A stretch of DNA of 64,000 bases from an uncultured Coriobacteriaceae bacterium (GCA_902798915.1 CADBYM010000011.1:20584-84583); one strand, 5' to 3'; shown: positions 17,884-28,063, counted from the stretch's first letter. Numbers and translations: made by a program. Notes: generated by a model from the letters alone, not told the origin.

Positions 17884-18094
17884 TTGCTGGAATATGCTTC
17901 GGGGAGGAATGCGCTGGGGCGAATCGACGTTGTTGCGGGGAGTAGCGGGGGCAATGGTGCCGGAGCGAAGATGGAGGCCCATGAGAGGGACGCGAACGTT
18001 CGGTGCTTGGCCGGGAGATCGGGTTGGCGAGAGAGATGCGGATGGCGAAGCAAAGGAATGGGTTCCACCAGGGCCCCAGTGGACCAGTGAAGTA

Positions 18095-18174
18095 CGTGCA
18101 GGGGGTACTCCCCGTGCGGAAAACCGCGTGCAAGCATGGACGGCAAGGCACCATTCCGGTATACCCCCTGCACG
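18095..18174. repeat. 80-bp element with perfect 13-bp terminal inverted repeats
   Basis: CGTGCAGGGGGTA at 18095-18107 and its exact reverse complement at 18162-18174. An outer weaker pair (GTGAAGT near 18087, ACTTCAC near 18193) flanks it. MITE-like or a long hairpin. The 17762-18191 stretch around it has no supported gene. Confidence 0.5.
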
Positions 18175-18191
18175 CACGTGTCGCTACTGCG

Positions 18192-18344
18192 TCACTTCAC
18201 GAACGCCTTGGCGTTGGCTTGGGCTGCGTCCTTGCAGTTAGCCGAGGGGGCCTTGGCGCCTTTGGGGACGATCGCGACCTGGACGGCCTCCATGCGCCTG
18301 GACTGGCCCTCGGTGCCAATCTTGGCGCCGTTCTTGGCCTCCAT
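18192..18344 (-). pseudogene. ChW-repeat protein remnant (C-terminal end)
   Basis: A 50-codon minus-strand frame reads KNGAKIGTEGQSRRMEAVQV near its start, the core of the clostridial hydrophobic (ChW) repeat, usually GWQ...G..AGTTGQS.R.EAI.I, followed by an Ala/Lys-rich tail and a TGA. The Trp-bearing first half of the repeat and any secretion signal are missing, because the frame runs directly out of the 3' end of the AAA-ATPase gene. The ATG at 18344 has no good ribosome site. Most likely the stump of a secreted ChW protein truncated by insertion or deletion next to the ATPase gene. Confidence 0.55.
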
Positions 18345-18355
18345 GACTCGCGGCA

Positions 18356-19948
18356 CTACACCGTACCCTCGAAGAGCACGGCATCGCCGAACGCGATGCG
18401 CTCCACGCCGGGCCTCTTCGTGCCACGGAAGTCGAACGAAAGCAGGTATCCCACACGAAGGCCGAAGTAGTCGAGGTAGCCCGCGATCTGCCGCTCGCCT
18501 TCCACGTGATAGCGCTCCCCGCGCCAGATCTTCAGCTCGATTACGTAGCGCCTACCCAGCCAGTGGATGACCACGTCCATGCGCCGCTGGTCGCGCGTCT
18601 GCCCCTCCATGCTGTAGGTGCCGGTCCCATTGATGATGGGAGAGAGGTACGTAAGGAACCTCTCGCGGCCCTCTTCCTCGAGGAACCGCTCCCCCGATTC
18701 TCCGTGGATGCGGTTGTGTTCGCGGATGAAGTGCGCCATTATCTTGGGCACGTCGAGTCCTCCGTCCTCGGCGACGAAGGCCGACCGGTCTGCGCCGGCG
18801 GCAATCCGCAGGCCGGGGTCCGCCTCGCTCTCGCCGACGAAGAACACGTACAGGAGCATCTCGAACACACGGTTGGCAATCACCAGCTTGTTGTGCTCCA
18901 CTCGCACGAAGCCGTACATGAGGAGCTGCTGCTGCTCATTGTCGTAGCTCACGTACGCGACCTGCTCGCCACGCATGAGCAGCGCCCGCAGCTTGCTGCG
19001 CAGTTCCGGGTAGTTCTGCAGCTTTCCCATGAGCGAGTCAAAGAGCGTGTTCGTCTCGGAGAGAAGCCTGCGCACGGCCTCGTCTACGCCGAACTCGGTC
19101 CATGCGGCGGCCAGGTCCTCGAACCCGTGACCCACAAGCCCCTCGTCCACGATCTGGCAGACGCGACTCGCGAGGAAGGGGTAGCCGTGCGTGTAGTCGA
19201 AGATCTGCCGGGCGATGGCGTCGACCTCCATGCCAGTACCGTGGTCTGCCTCGTAGTCCGCCAGCATCTGGGCTATTTCCCCCGGCGAGAAGCCCATCTC
19301 GACGCTGAAGGGTGCCGCGATGTTCCACGGGCTGTTGACCTTGTGTTGGTCCTCGTCGCGAATCTTGGAGCGCAAGTGTCGTACGTCGGTGACGCCGGCG
19401 AGGATGACGGACTGGAAGGCCGGGGCGTCGGGGTCTTTCTCGCGCTCCAGGTACTGCAGGCGCAGCTGCGCGAGGAAGTCGAGGAACACCTGGTTGTTGG
19501 CGGCGCTGTCGACCTCGTCGATGATGAGCACGAGGGGCCTCTCGCTCTCCTCGCACCAGTCCGAGAGAAGGAGGAACAGCTGGTCGAGCTCGGCCTCGCC
19601 ACCTCCCGTCTGGGCGATCTCTCGCACCCGGTCCTGCACCGACGTGGGAATCCCCAGCTTGGCTCGCTTGCGCCACAGGATGCGGCAGAACGCAGCGACG
19701 AACTTGCCCTCGGTACTGTAGCCGGCCGTGCTGATGGCCTGAAAGTCGAGACTCATCACGTCGTAGCTGTCGCGCAGGGCCCCCTCGAGCGCGAAGAGCG
19801 TGGTGGTCTTCCCGTATTGGCGACCGCGATTGACGCAGAAGTAGTCACCCTCGTCCACCATGGCGCGAATCTGGCGCACGCGCTCGTCGGTGCTCACCAT
19901 GTAGTGCTTGCGCGGGATGCAGAGCCCCGTAGTGTTGAACTTCCTCAT
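18356..19948 (-). CDS. AAA-like ATPase with C-terminal PD-(D/E)XK nuclease-like domain
   Basis: 530 residues from the ATG at 19948, preceded by GGGGGA; the frame extends upstream without support. The N-terminal P-loop is of the AAA-ATPase-like/AAA_35 type, NRGRQYGKTT (short variant), with Walker B LVLIIDEVD and a following arginine-rich winged-helix region. The C-terminal segment RMDVVIHWLGRRYVIELKIWRG has the D...ExK pattern of PD-(D/E)XK nucleases found in this family. Function is unproven; homologous families are frequent in gut bacteria and are suspected mobile or defence-related ATPases. Cytosolic. It stands alone, with the ChW remnant directly downstream, consistent with an arrival by insertion. 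Confidence 0.75.
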   Translation of the reverse strand: MRKFNTTGLCIPRKHYMVSTDERVRQIRAMVDEGDYFCVNRGRQYGKTTTLFALEGALRDSYDVMSLDFQAISTAGYSTEGKFVAAFCRILWRKRAKLGIPTSVQDRVREIAQTGGGEAELDQLFLLLSDWCEESERPLVLIIDEVDSAANNQVFLDFLAQLRLQYLEREKDPDAPAFQSVILAGVTDVRHLRSKIRDEDQHKVNSPWNIAAPFSVEMGFSPGEIAQMLADYEADHGTGMEVDAIARQIFDYTHGYPFLASRVCQIVDEGLVGHGFEDLAAAWTEFGVDEAVRRLLSETNTLFDSLMGKLQNYPELRSKLRALLMRGEQVAYVSYDNEQQQLLMYGFVRVEHNKLVIANRVFEMLLYVFFVGESEADPGLRIAAGADRSAFVAEDGGLDVPKIMAHFIREHNRIHGESGERFLEEEGRERFLTYLSPIINGTGTYSMEGQTRDQRRMDVVIHWLGRRYVIELKIWRGERYHVEGERQIAGYLDYFGLRVGYLLSFDFRGTKRPGVERIAFGDAVLFEGTV

Positions 19949-20050
19949 CTCGTCCCCCTGACGTGCGAAGTGCCGGGCCACCACACCATTGTATAGCTCT
20001 GGGGGGCTTGAGTTTCGGGGCGTGCGGCCTGCGAAGCGTCCCGCCGTCGC

Positions 20051-20107
20051 AATGTCACAGAGCGGCTGCTGGATGGGGTCCACTCACAGCCACCTCTCGT
20101 GGACCCC
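20051..20107. repeat. Dispersed hairpin element, copy B
   Basis: Same order of blocks as 17820-17883. Here GGGGTCCAC (20075-20083) pairs perfectly with GTGGACCCC (20099-20107). It lies between the divergent ATPase and ZIP genes. Confidence 0.45.
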
Positions 20108-20158
20108 CGCTACGTGCTAGGATTGAGGGCGGCAGCGAGCACAAGAGAGGACGAGTCC

Positions 20159-20941
20159 ATGCCCATAGCACAGATCGCACCCGGTATCCTGTTACCCTTC
20201 CTCGGCACCAGCCTCGGCGCTGCCATGGTGTTTGTCCTCAAGGGACAGATCTCGCCGAAGGTCCAGAAGCTTCTCACGGGATTCGCCGCAGGCGTCATGG
20301 TGGCGGCGTCGTTCTGGAGTCTGCTGCAGCCGGCGCTCGAGTCGAGCGCACACATGGGCAGCCTCTCCTTCGTCCCGGCCGCCATCGGCTTCATGGTGGG
20401 CATCGGCTTCCTGCTGCTTCTCGACGAGGTGACCCCGCACACGCACATGGATCTGCAGGACGAAGGACCAAAGACGGGCCTGCGGCGCACGACTAAGCTC
20501 ATCCTCGCAGTCACGCTGCACAACATCCCCGAGGGGATGGCCGTGGGCGTGGTCTATGCCGGGTGGCTGGCCGACGGAGGGACGGTGAGTTCGACCGCCG
20601 CCCTCGCGCTGGCGCTCGGCATCGCCATCCAGAACTTTCCCGAGGGGGCAATCGTCTCCATGCCACTGCGCGCGGAAGGCATGGACAAGGGCAGGACCTT
20701 CTGGTGCGGCGTGCTCTCGGGCACCGTCGAGCCCATCGCCTCAGTCGTCACCATCCTGGCGTCCCAGCTCGTGGTTCCGCTGCTGCCGTACCTTCTCGCC
20801 TTTGCCGCAGGCGCCATGATGTACGTGGTGGTTGAGGAGCTCATCCCCGAGATGAGCGAGGGAACGCATTCCAACATCGGCACGATTGCCTTCTCGCTGG
20901 GCTTCGTGCTCATGATGATCCTAGACGTTGCCCTGGGGTGA
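20159..20941 (+). CDS. ZIP-family divalent metal transporter
   Basis: 260 residues from the ATG at 20159, with GAGAGGA upstream. About eight membrane helices. The metal-binding motifs of ZIP transporters are present: HNIPEG in helix IV and NFPEG in helix V, with a short variable loop (DEVTPHTHMD) after helix III. ZIP proteins move Zn2+, Fe2+ or Mn2+ into the cytoplasm. This gufA/ZupT-like bacterial form probably imports zinc with broad specificity; the metal cannot be fixed from sequence. Monocistronic. The 547-nt gap downstream holds a hairpin (21168-21200) and a promoter for the next gene. Confidence 0.88.
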   Translation: MPIAQIAPGILLPFLGTSLGAAMVFVLKGQISPKVQKLLTGFAAGVMVAASFWSLLQPALESSAHMGSLSFVPAAIGFMVGIGFLLLLDEVTPHTHMDLQDEGPKTGLRRTTKLILAVTLHNIPEGMAVGVVYAGWLADGGTVSSTAALALALGIAIQNFPEGAIVSMPLRAEGMDKGRTFWCGVLSGTVEPIASVVTILASQLVVPLLPYLLAFAAGAMMYVVVEELIPEMSEGTHSNIGTIAFSLGFVLMMILDVALG

Positions 20942-21167
20942 GGCGCACGCCAACGGTATCGCGCCCATGCAGTTGTGCCCGCGCATGTTGCCTCGACTGA
21001 CGGGACGGCTCGCAGACCTCCGAGCACACCGGTAATGCCGAGCATGCAGCCGTGCCGCTCGAATCGTATGCGCCAAAACAACGGGAAGGGGTGCGTTGCC
21101 GCGCTTTTTGGTTACTGGCTGCGTATTCTTGCGCGAATTGCAAGGCTTCCCCGTCCCGCAACCCCAC

Positions 21168-21200
21168 GGGCCGTGGCGGACAGACGGTCCGCCACGGCCC
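21168..21200. terminator. Perfect 14-bp hairpin in the gap after the ZIP gene
   Basis: GGGCCGTGGCGGAC (21168-21181) and its exact complement (21187-21200) around AGACG. There is no T tract on either strand. It may end ZIP transcripts, 230 nt after the stop. The rest of the 20942-21274 gap shows no gene. Confidence 0.45.
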
Positions 21201-21274
21201 CACACGCAAAATAGTGAACAATAAATCTCGAAACTAATTGCAAAAGCCCAGCTCAGCGCGATATACATTGAATC

Positions 21275-21302
21275 TTGATGTAATCGTTTGCCGGTCTATA
21301 AA
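21275..21302 (+). promoter_or_regulatory. Promoter candidate for the cystatin-like lipoprotein
   Basis: TTGATG (21275-21280), a 16-nt spacer and TATAAA (21297-21302) in an AT-rich island. It predicts a leader of about 180 nt before the ATG at 21489, long enough for post-transcriptional control. No known riboswitch was recognised in it. Confidence 0.5.
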
Positions 21303-21488
21303 ATAGCTACTGTACAACGATTGCATCAAGCATTGCACTATCTTCTTGTGAGCTGGGGTTTTGTAGGTATTACGAATAATTATTTGTCACTTTTGTGCCA
21401 TCGCTTCTCCACACACAGAGACACGGGCGACACAGCGTCGTACATCATGCAACGTCACGTCTTCCAAGGGAGAAGGGAAGCGAGTGCC

Positions 21489-22193
21489 ATGAAGGCCACA
21501 AAGAGGATTTCGGCATGCCTGGTCAGCGGAGTGCTTGCGCTCACGCTGTGCGTTTACGGGTGCGGCACGGTCGTCGACACGGCGTCCGAGAAGGAGCAGG
21601 CGACTGAGCGGACAGATGTCCAGGAGATATGCGAGGCACCCAACTACCTTACTGACGAGGAACAGGCAATCTTCGACGCAGCAGTAAAGGGGACCGAGGC
21701 CAAGAATCTGAAGCCTACGGCCGTTCTTGCCACGCAGGTCGTGGCGGGTCTTAACTATGCGTTCCTCTGTCAGTCGGCTGGTGCGAACCCCGCCTGGCAC
21801 ATCGCCGTCGTGTACCAAGACCCCCAAGGGGCCTCGACGCTCTCGACTCTGAATGATGTAGACCTTGACGCCTTGCAGGTCTCCGACCAGTCGAGCGAGA
21901 GGATGATGGGGGCATGGGTGGTGTGCGAGCCTGCTACCGCAAGCCTACCCCAAGAGGCGGCAACCGCATTCTCCAACGCCGTTGTCGACTACGAGGGCGT
22001 CGAACTCTCCCCCATCGCACTGCTCTCCACCCAGACGGACGGAGGCACGAACTACCGCGTGCTCTGCGTGGGCTCGACCATCGCCGACGGACCGGTTCGC
22101 GGACTCTATGTGGTCGGCATCCACGAGGATTCCGATGGCCACGCCGAGATAACCTCAGCCGAGCAACTCGCCCTTACCGCCTACGTCGGGTAA
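21489..22193 (+). CDS. Lipoprotein with two cystatin-like repeats
   Basis: 234 residues from the ATG at 21489; the open frame upstream is the leader. Signal peptide with lipobox VYGC (Cys near residue 24). The mature part is an internal duplication: domain 1 contains LKPTAVLATQVVAGLNYAF and domain 2 SPIALLSTQTDGGTNYRVL, each preceded by a helix (FDAAVKG / FSNAVVDY) and followed by beta strands. The helix-then-QVVAGxNY pattern is that of cystatin-fold proteins, where the QxVxG loop can inhibit cysteine proteases. Domain 2 has QTDGG, so only domain 1 keeps the classical loop. Surface-anchored; a role in resisting host or gut proteases is an inference. Confidence 0.75.
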   Translation: MKATKRISACLVSGVLALTLCVYGCGTVVDTASEKEQATERTDVQEICEAPNYLTDEEQAIFDAAVKGTEAKNLKPTAVLATQVVAGLNYAFLCQSAGANPAWHIAVVYQDPQGASTLSTLNDVDLDALQVSDQSSERMMGAWVVCEPATASLPQEAATAFSNAVVDYEGVELSPIALLSTQTDGGTNYRVLCVGSTIADGPVRGLYVVGIHEDSDGHAEITSAEQLALTAYVG

Positions 22194-22207
22194 GGCGTTC
22201 TCCGCGA

Positions 22208-22247
22208 GGCGTGACGAGGATCCGGGCGCTTGCCACCTCGTCACGCC
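22208..22247. terminator. Bidirectional terminator between convergent genes
   Basis: GGCGTGACGAGG (22208-22219) and its exact complement CCTCGTCACGCC (22236-22247), 16-nt loop. The right arm overlaps the stop of the ROK-fusion gene. Confidence 0.6.
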
Positions 22248-23668
22248 CGCAGCTCTTGACGGCATCGCGCGAGCATGCCGTCAAGGATGCACCCGTCGTA
22301 GTCGCTCACATGAACGAGCTTTGGCTGCTGGTCTCGGTCAACGTACTTGGCGAGCTCCTCTGCGACCTCCTCCATGTCGGGCAGCAGGTCACAGCGCACC
22401 GCAACCACTTCGGGGTCGAAGGTCGCGCAGTCCATCGCAAGCACCTGCCCCACCACCTCAAGGACGTCGGCGGGATTGAAGGCACTGTAGTGCAGCGGGT
22501 TCGAGAAGGAGAACCGGTTGACGATGAGCCTGACCTCGCCGGCGTTGCCGTGCGCGCCCTCCAACAGCCTTCCACCGACCACGTGGCCTTGGCCACCCAT
22601 CGCCCAGCCAGTTGCTTGGGAGTAGAACGTCACGTCCTGATACTCGGGATGTGCCTCTCGCCAACCCAGCGCCGCCGCGTTCGCGTTGTTGCAGAGAAAG
22701 ACGGGCACGTCGTAGCGATGTGCAAGGAAGTCGCCCATGACGAATCCGTCCGTTCCGTTCGTCAGGTCGACCTCTCTGGTCACCCTGATCAGAACGCGCC
22801 CGTCATGCACGGCACCCGGAAGGGCAACGCCCACGGCATCAACCTTCCCGCCCGCCCTACACGCGCATCGCTGCGTGTCGATTACGTCGGTTATGTCGGC
22901 AAGCGTCAGGCGGCGCTTGATGACGCGCCCCTCCGCGGAAACGGCCCCGTGATCGTAGACACGATGATGAATGGTCACCTCACCGGAAGCCGCATGCACC
23001 GCGATGACGAGAATCCGTCCGTCGCCTTCCGTCTGCATGGAGGCCGCCTCATTCGCATGTTCGGCTGCTTCTCGCGCACGCGAGGCGAGCTCGTCGCGCA
23101 CCCACTCCAAGCAGCCGGCCGCGTCGTAGGCAGCAAACATTGCCGTGGGAATCGGGAGCACCGGCACGTCGCTCATGACCTGCTGCACCCGCTTGACCTG
23201 ATATCCGATTTGCGGAGCGACGAGGATGGCGGCTTTGTCGCGACCGTGCTCGTATGCCTCAGTGACACTCACAGCCGAGAAGTCCCAGTCAAGGCCCATG
23301 GCCTCAGCCACTTGGTTGAGCCGCTGAGCAAAGAAGGACGTGGTCATCCCCGCCGTACAGCATAGGAGCACCTCAGTTCGCTGATGGCCACGAATCGCGA
23401 GAAGCGCCTGGACCATCTCGCCAAAGAGCTGGATGGAGTGGTCCCGGTCCACGGGATGGAAGTGCAGAAAGAACTTGGCCTCACCGGTAACTTTCTCTTC
23501 GATATGCAGCTCGACAATCTCTGGATCAGGTGCCATGTCGTAGAAGTTGACCATCGCCGTGGCAAAGTCGGTCTCGAGCACGAAGTGGTCGTCATCTTCG
23601 AGGTTGGCAAGGTATCCCTTGTGGGGCTGCTCGCGAATCCAGCTGCGAAGGTCAAAGGTCTGCGCCAT
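22241..23668 (-). CDS. PTS EIIB-like domain fused to a ROK-family pseudokinase
   Basis: 475 residues from the ATG at 23668 (AGAGGAG upstream). Residues about 1-95 are unrecognised. About 95-190 is a lactose/cellobiose-type EIIB fold with phospho-cysteine loop LLCCTAGMTTS. About 210-440 is a ROK domain: AVGVALPG, PVFLCNNANAAALGW, and GWAMGGQ...EGAHGNAGEVRL. The ROK catalytic Asp (normally NDANAAAL) is Asn here, the N-terminal DxGxT phosphate loop is absent, and there is no zinc-binding CxCGxxGC, so sugar kinase activity is doubtful. A likely role is sensing: PTS-dependent phosphorylation of the EIIB cysteine coupled to sugar binding. It sits 113 nt after a 6-phospho-beta-glucosidase gene on the same strand. 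Confidence 0.8.
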   Translation of the reverse strand: MAQTFDLRSWIREQPHKGYLANLEDDDHFVLETDFATAMVNFYDMAPDPEIVELHIEEKVTGEAKFFLHFHPVDRDHSIQLFGEMVQALLAIRGHQRTEVLLCCTAGMTTSFFAQRLNQVAEAMGLDWDFSAVSVTEAYEHGRDKAAILVAPQIGYQVKRVQQVMSDVPVLPIPTAMFAAYDAAGCLEWVRDELASRAREAAEHANEAASMQTEGDGRILVIAVHAASGEVTIHHRVYDHGAVSAEGRVIKRRLTLADITDVIDTQRCACRAGGKVDAVGVALPGAVHDGRVLIRVTREVDLTNGTDGFVMGDFLAHRYDVPVFLCNNANAAALGWREAHPEYQDVTFYSQATGWAMGGQGHVVGGRLLEGAHGNAGEVRLIVNRFSFSNPLHYSAFNPADVLEVVGQVLAMDCATFDPEVVAVRCDLLPDMEEVAEELAKYVDRDQQPKLVHVSDYDGCILDGMLARCRQELRA

Positions 23669-23709
23669 CTCTCGCTCCTCTCCCGTGAGCTCGTCCATTC
23701 CTTGTAGCG

Positions 23710-23743
23710 TTGGTAGCGGGTGACCGTTGGTAACGGGTGACGA
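23710..23743. repeat. Two tandem 17-bp repeats before the ROK-fusion gene
   Basis: TTGGTAGCGGGTGACCG followed by TTGGTAACGGGTGACGA. Possible paired operator sites between the glucosidase and ROK-fusion genes. Confidence 0.5.
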
Positions 23744-23745
23744 CG

Positions 23746-23780
23746 GAGAGCGCGTGACGACACCCTCCGTCCCCGTTGTC
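23746..23780. repeat. Dispersed 35-bp element, copy 1
   Basis: GAGAGCGCGTGACGACACCC and following bases resemble 28004-28036 closely (ACACCCTCC, TCCCCGT, GTC shared in order). It lies just after the glucosidase stop. Confidence 0.45.
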
Positions 23781-23781
23781 G

Positions 23782-25302
<1,521 letters not shown>

Positions 25303-25364
25303 TCAGAGCAAAGGTCAGGAACCGTACGCGGACAACCCGCCGAGACCGGCGACACTCAATCGAC

Positions 25365-26645
25365 CTATCGCGGGAAGCGCACGGTAAAGCGCGTCCCTAC
25401 GCCCTCGCGCGAGAGAACGTCGATGCTGCCTCCGTGTGCATCCACAATCCACTTGGCGATGGAGAGACCAAGTCCGGTACCCCCCTCTCGCCGGTCGCGC
25501 GCCTCATCGGCACGATAGAAGCGCTCGAAGATGCGCGCGGCATCCTCCTCAGAGATGCCAATGCCCTCATCCTGCACCCTCAGTGCCACCCCCGCATCGT
25601 CAGCGCGCACGGAGAGAGCGATCTGCGTTCCCTCGGGAGCATAGGCGGCCGCGTTCTGCACGAGGATGCGCGCAACCTGCTTGATCATCCCGGAGTCACC
25701 CGCCAGCTCGAAAACCGGGTCGCTCGCGTCGCTGCCAGGCACGTCGTAGGTATAGACGTGCGCATCGTCTATCATGCGCGACTCCTCCCACACCTCCTGC
25801 ATCGCCTCAGCCAGATTGAATCGCTCGCGCTGCAAGGTATTGCGCCCCGAGTCGCCCCGTGCAAGGAAGAGGAGCTGCTCCACGAGCTCCTGCATGTGCT
25901 CCGACTCGGTCTTGAGCGCGGCAATCGACTCGTCCAAGACCTCCTCGTCGGTCTTTCCCCAACGGTCAAGCATCTGCACGTAACCCTGTATCACGGCAAT
26001 GGGCGTGCGCAGCTCGTGGCTCGCATCCGAGACGAACCGCATCTGTTGCAGCTTCGCCTCTTGCATCTGCTTGAGAAGACCGTTGAGGGCGACCTCGATG
26101 GACTGAAGGTCCTTGTCGCCGGTCGAGACGAAGGGCTGATCGACGCTGGCGGAGTGAATGGCCTGCTCCAAGCTGCTGATTTGGTCCTGGCCGAGCTCGC
26201 CCGGCGCCTCCATGCCTCGGCTGGCAGCGTTGCCAAGCTCCTCAGCCACAAGCGCGAGCTCGTTGAGCGGTTGCAACTTGCGTCGCACACGACGCGTCGA
26301 GAAGGGCAGTGCCACGAGGCTCACCACTTCACCCGCGATGATAATGACAAACAGCGGCCAAACCTCACTTATATATGCGGATAAGCGAAGGGTGAGGTGC
26401 TCGCCGTTGCGCTGGGGGACCTCGTACGTGATGCGATCAAGCGGACGAGTGGCCTTGCGCACCACGAGGTTGCCTGCGGGCAAACCCTGCTCTGCTGCCC
26501 ATGACGCACCCCTAAACGCAAAGCAACCCACAAGGGCACCAAGGAACAACACGTCAACGAGAACGAAGGCCAAAAAACGGTGCCACCAGTAGCTCCAGAC
26601 GATGCTGCGTGCGAGCGAGGTGGTGCGTGCGCTGCGAGCCATCAT
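25365..26645 (-). CDS. Two-component sensor histidine kinase
   Basis: 426 residues. Membrane helix near 15-45, a short extracytoplasmic loop (about 45-90), a second helix ([17 protein letters not shown]), a HAMP-like linker, the HisKA box [20 protein letters not shown] with phospho-His, and the ATPase lobes [12 protein letters not shown] (N box), DEGIGI (G1) and [19 protein letters not shown] (G2). All catalytic boxes are intact. The small sensory loop suggests detection of membrane or envelope stress rather than a large ligand. Its start overlaps the stop of the response-regulator gene by 4 nt. Last gene of the order DUF4342, regulator, kinase. Confidence 0.93.
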   Translation of the reverse strand: MMARSARTTSLARSIVWSYWWHRFLAFVLVDVLFLGALVGCFAFRGASWAAEQGLPAGNLVVRKATRPLDRITYEVPQRNGEHLTLRLSAYISEVWPLFVIIIAGEVVSLVALPFSTRRVRRKLQPLNELALVAEELGNAASRGMEAPGELGQDQISSLEQAIHSASVDQPFVSTGDKDLQSIEVALNGLLKQMQEAKLQQMRFVSDASHELRTPIAVIQGYVQMLDRWGKTDEEVLDESIAALKTESEHMQELVEQLLFLARGDSGRNTLQRERFNLAEAMQEVWEESRMIDDAHVYTYDVPGSDASDPVFELAGDSGMIKQVARILVQNAAAYAPEGTQIALSVRADDAGVALRVQDEGIGISEEDAARIFERFYRADEARDRREGGTGLGLSIAKWIVDAHGGSIDVLSREGVGTRFTVRFPR

Positions 26646-27328
26646 CGACCCCCGCGGATGACGTAGCCCACGCCACGCACGGTGGTGATGAGCGGTATGC
26701 CGAAGTGATTGTCAATCTTCTCGCGCAGGTGTCGCACGTGCACGTCGACCGCGTTGGAAGTTCCCACGTAGTCGTATCCCAAGGCGAGCTGGGCGAGGCG
26801 GTCGCGGCTCATCACGATGTTCTCGTTCTGCATGAGCGCGCGCAAGAGCTCGAACTCCCGCTGCGTGAGGACAACCTCCTCTCCGTCGACGCTCACCTGG
26901 CGGCGATCGGAGTCGAGCGTGACCCCGCGCACCACGAGGGCGTTGCTCGCCGTGGCGGCAGCGCGTACCTCGTGGTGCTTGAGTGCCAGGCGAATCCGTG
27001 CCAGCAGCTCCTCGATGGCGAACGGCTTGGTGACGTAGTCGTCTGCGCCTGCGTCGAGTCCCGAGACCTTGTCCATCACCGCGTCACGCGCCGTGAGCAC
27101 GATGATGGGCACGTCCTTCTGGCGCCGCACGCGACGTAACACCTCCATGCCCGAGAGCTGGGGGAGCATGAGGTCGAGCAGGATGAGGTCGAAGTCGTCT
27201 TCGAGTGCGCGCTGTGCGCCCGTCCGGCCGTCAAAGGCCTTCTCGACCTCGTAACCCTCGTGGGTGAGTTCAAGCTCCACGAAGCGCGCGATCTTTGCCT
27301 CGTCCTCGATGACCAGTATCCTGCTCAT
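26642..27328 (-). CDS. OmpR/PhoB-family response regulator
   Basis: 228 residues. Receiver domain with the acidic pair in VIEDEAK, phospho-acceptor Asp in LILLDLMLP, Thr in LTARD and Lys in TKPF. A winged-helix DNA-binding domain follows (LTQREFELLRALMQNENIVMSR..., ending VRGVGYVI). GGGAGG lies a few bases before the ATG. Paired by 4-nt overlap with the histidine kinase. DNA targets are unknown; the upstream DUF4342 gene, 26 nt away, is a likely cotranscribed partner and could be a target through autoregulation. Confidence 0.93.
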   Translation of the reverse strand: MSRILVIEDEAKIARFVELELTHEGYEVEKAFDGRTGAQRALEDDFDLILLDLMLPQLSGMEVLRRVRRQKDVPIIVLTARDAVMDKVSGLDAGADDYVTKPFAIEELLARIRLALKHHEVRAAATASNALVVRGVTLDSDRRQVSVDGEEVVLTQREFELLRALMQNENIVMSRDRLAQLALGYDYVGTSNAVDVHVRHLREKIDNHFGIPLITTVRGVGYVIRGGR

Positions 27329-27354
27329 GAATCCTCCCGAAATTGCGTCGTGCG

Positions 27355-27903
27355 CTATTCGTTCCCCATCACGTTGTTCTTGATCGACTCAGCACCGTCT
27401 GCGGCACGGTCCATTATGTCGTTGACGTTGATGGAGGCGTCGCCCACACCGTCGAAGTGATACCTAAACCCAAAGAAGAGTCCCACGATGATTAGCGGGA
27501 TGGTTGCCGGGAAGAGGAAGAGGATAAGGATCGCGAGGATAAGCAAAGGGATGGTGAGGACCTGTGCCCCATTGCGCTCCACCACGAACGAGACCTCGAG
27601 CCCACGTGCGCACAGGCGCTTGAGCGACTCCATCAGACGAGCGAATACCTCGCTGAAGCCGGTGCGCCTGCTCGAGCGCTCGTAAGCCTGCTGGGCCTCC
27701 ACCATCTCGGATGAGAGAGTCGGCTCCTCCGCGGTTGTCGTGTGGTGTGCGGTACGCGTCTGCGTTTGTGCCTTGTCCTGCTGCTCAAGCAGCACGATGG
27801 CATCGAGTACGTCGTAGTCGGTCTGCTCGAGTGCGCTGCGAGCATCCTCGTAGGTGGCGCCCGTCTTCTGGCGTACGATTTCGACCTTGTCCAGCTTTTC
27901 CAT
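27355..27903 (-). CDS. DUF4342 (UBA-like) membrane protein
   Basis: 182 residues. The N-terminal 45 residues (KVEIVRQKTGATYEDARSAL, then DYDVLDAIVLLE) match the UBA-like DUF4342 domain. A polar linker follows, then an amphipathic stretch (FSEVFARLMESLKRLC), one or two membrane spans (VLTIPLLILAILILFLFPAT...) and a glycine-rich cytosolic tail. GGAGG precedes the ATG. Function is unknown; proteins of this kind are often next to envelope-stress regulators, and here it is the first gene before a two-component system, 26 nt from the regulator. It may sense or respond to membrane stress (inference). Confidence 0.75.
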   Translation of the reverse strand: MEKLDKVEIVRQKTGATYEDARSALEQTDYDVLDAIVLLEQQDKAQTQTRTAHHTTTAEEPTLSSEMVEAQQAYERSSRRTGFSEVFARLMESLKRLCARGLEVSFVVERNGAQVLTIPLLILAILILFLFPATIPLIIVGLFFGFRYHFDGVGDASINVNDIMDRAADGAESIKNNVMGNE

Positions 27904-28003
27904 GATCGCCTCCGCGTCCGTGTTCCAACTTGAGTATAGGATGCCCGAGCGAGATTAGCCTCCCCGTCACCAAAGATTATGTTTGGATTAAGATTCTGTG
28001 GGA

Positions 28004-28036
28004 CGAGAGCGTGGCGACACCCTCCATCCCCGTCGT
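28004..28036. repeat. Dispersed 33-bp element, copy 2
   Basis: Partner of 23746-23780. Here it sits just upstream of the acyltransferase promoter. Confidence 0.45.
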
Positions 28037-28049
28037 CACGTTGTCCCAT

Positions 28050-28058
28050 GATAGAATT
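28050..28058 (+). promoter_or_regulatory. Extended -10 promoter, possibly giving a leaderless mRNA
   Basis: TGATAGAAT is an extended -10 (TG-n-TAGAAT). The start codon at 28064 lies where transcription would begin, and no ribosome site is seen before it. Confidence 0.4.
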
Positions 28059-28063
28059 CGCCT

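Noticed and set aside
18506..19996. 496-codon plus-strand frame opposite the AAA ATPase gene
   Set aside because: The minus strand has Walker motifs and a PD-(D/E)XK pattern; the plus frame has no features beyond antisense composition.
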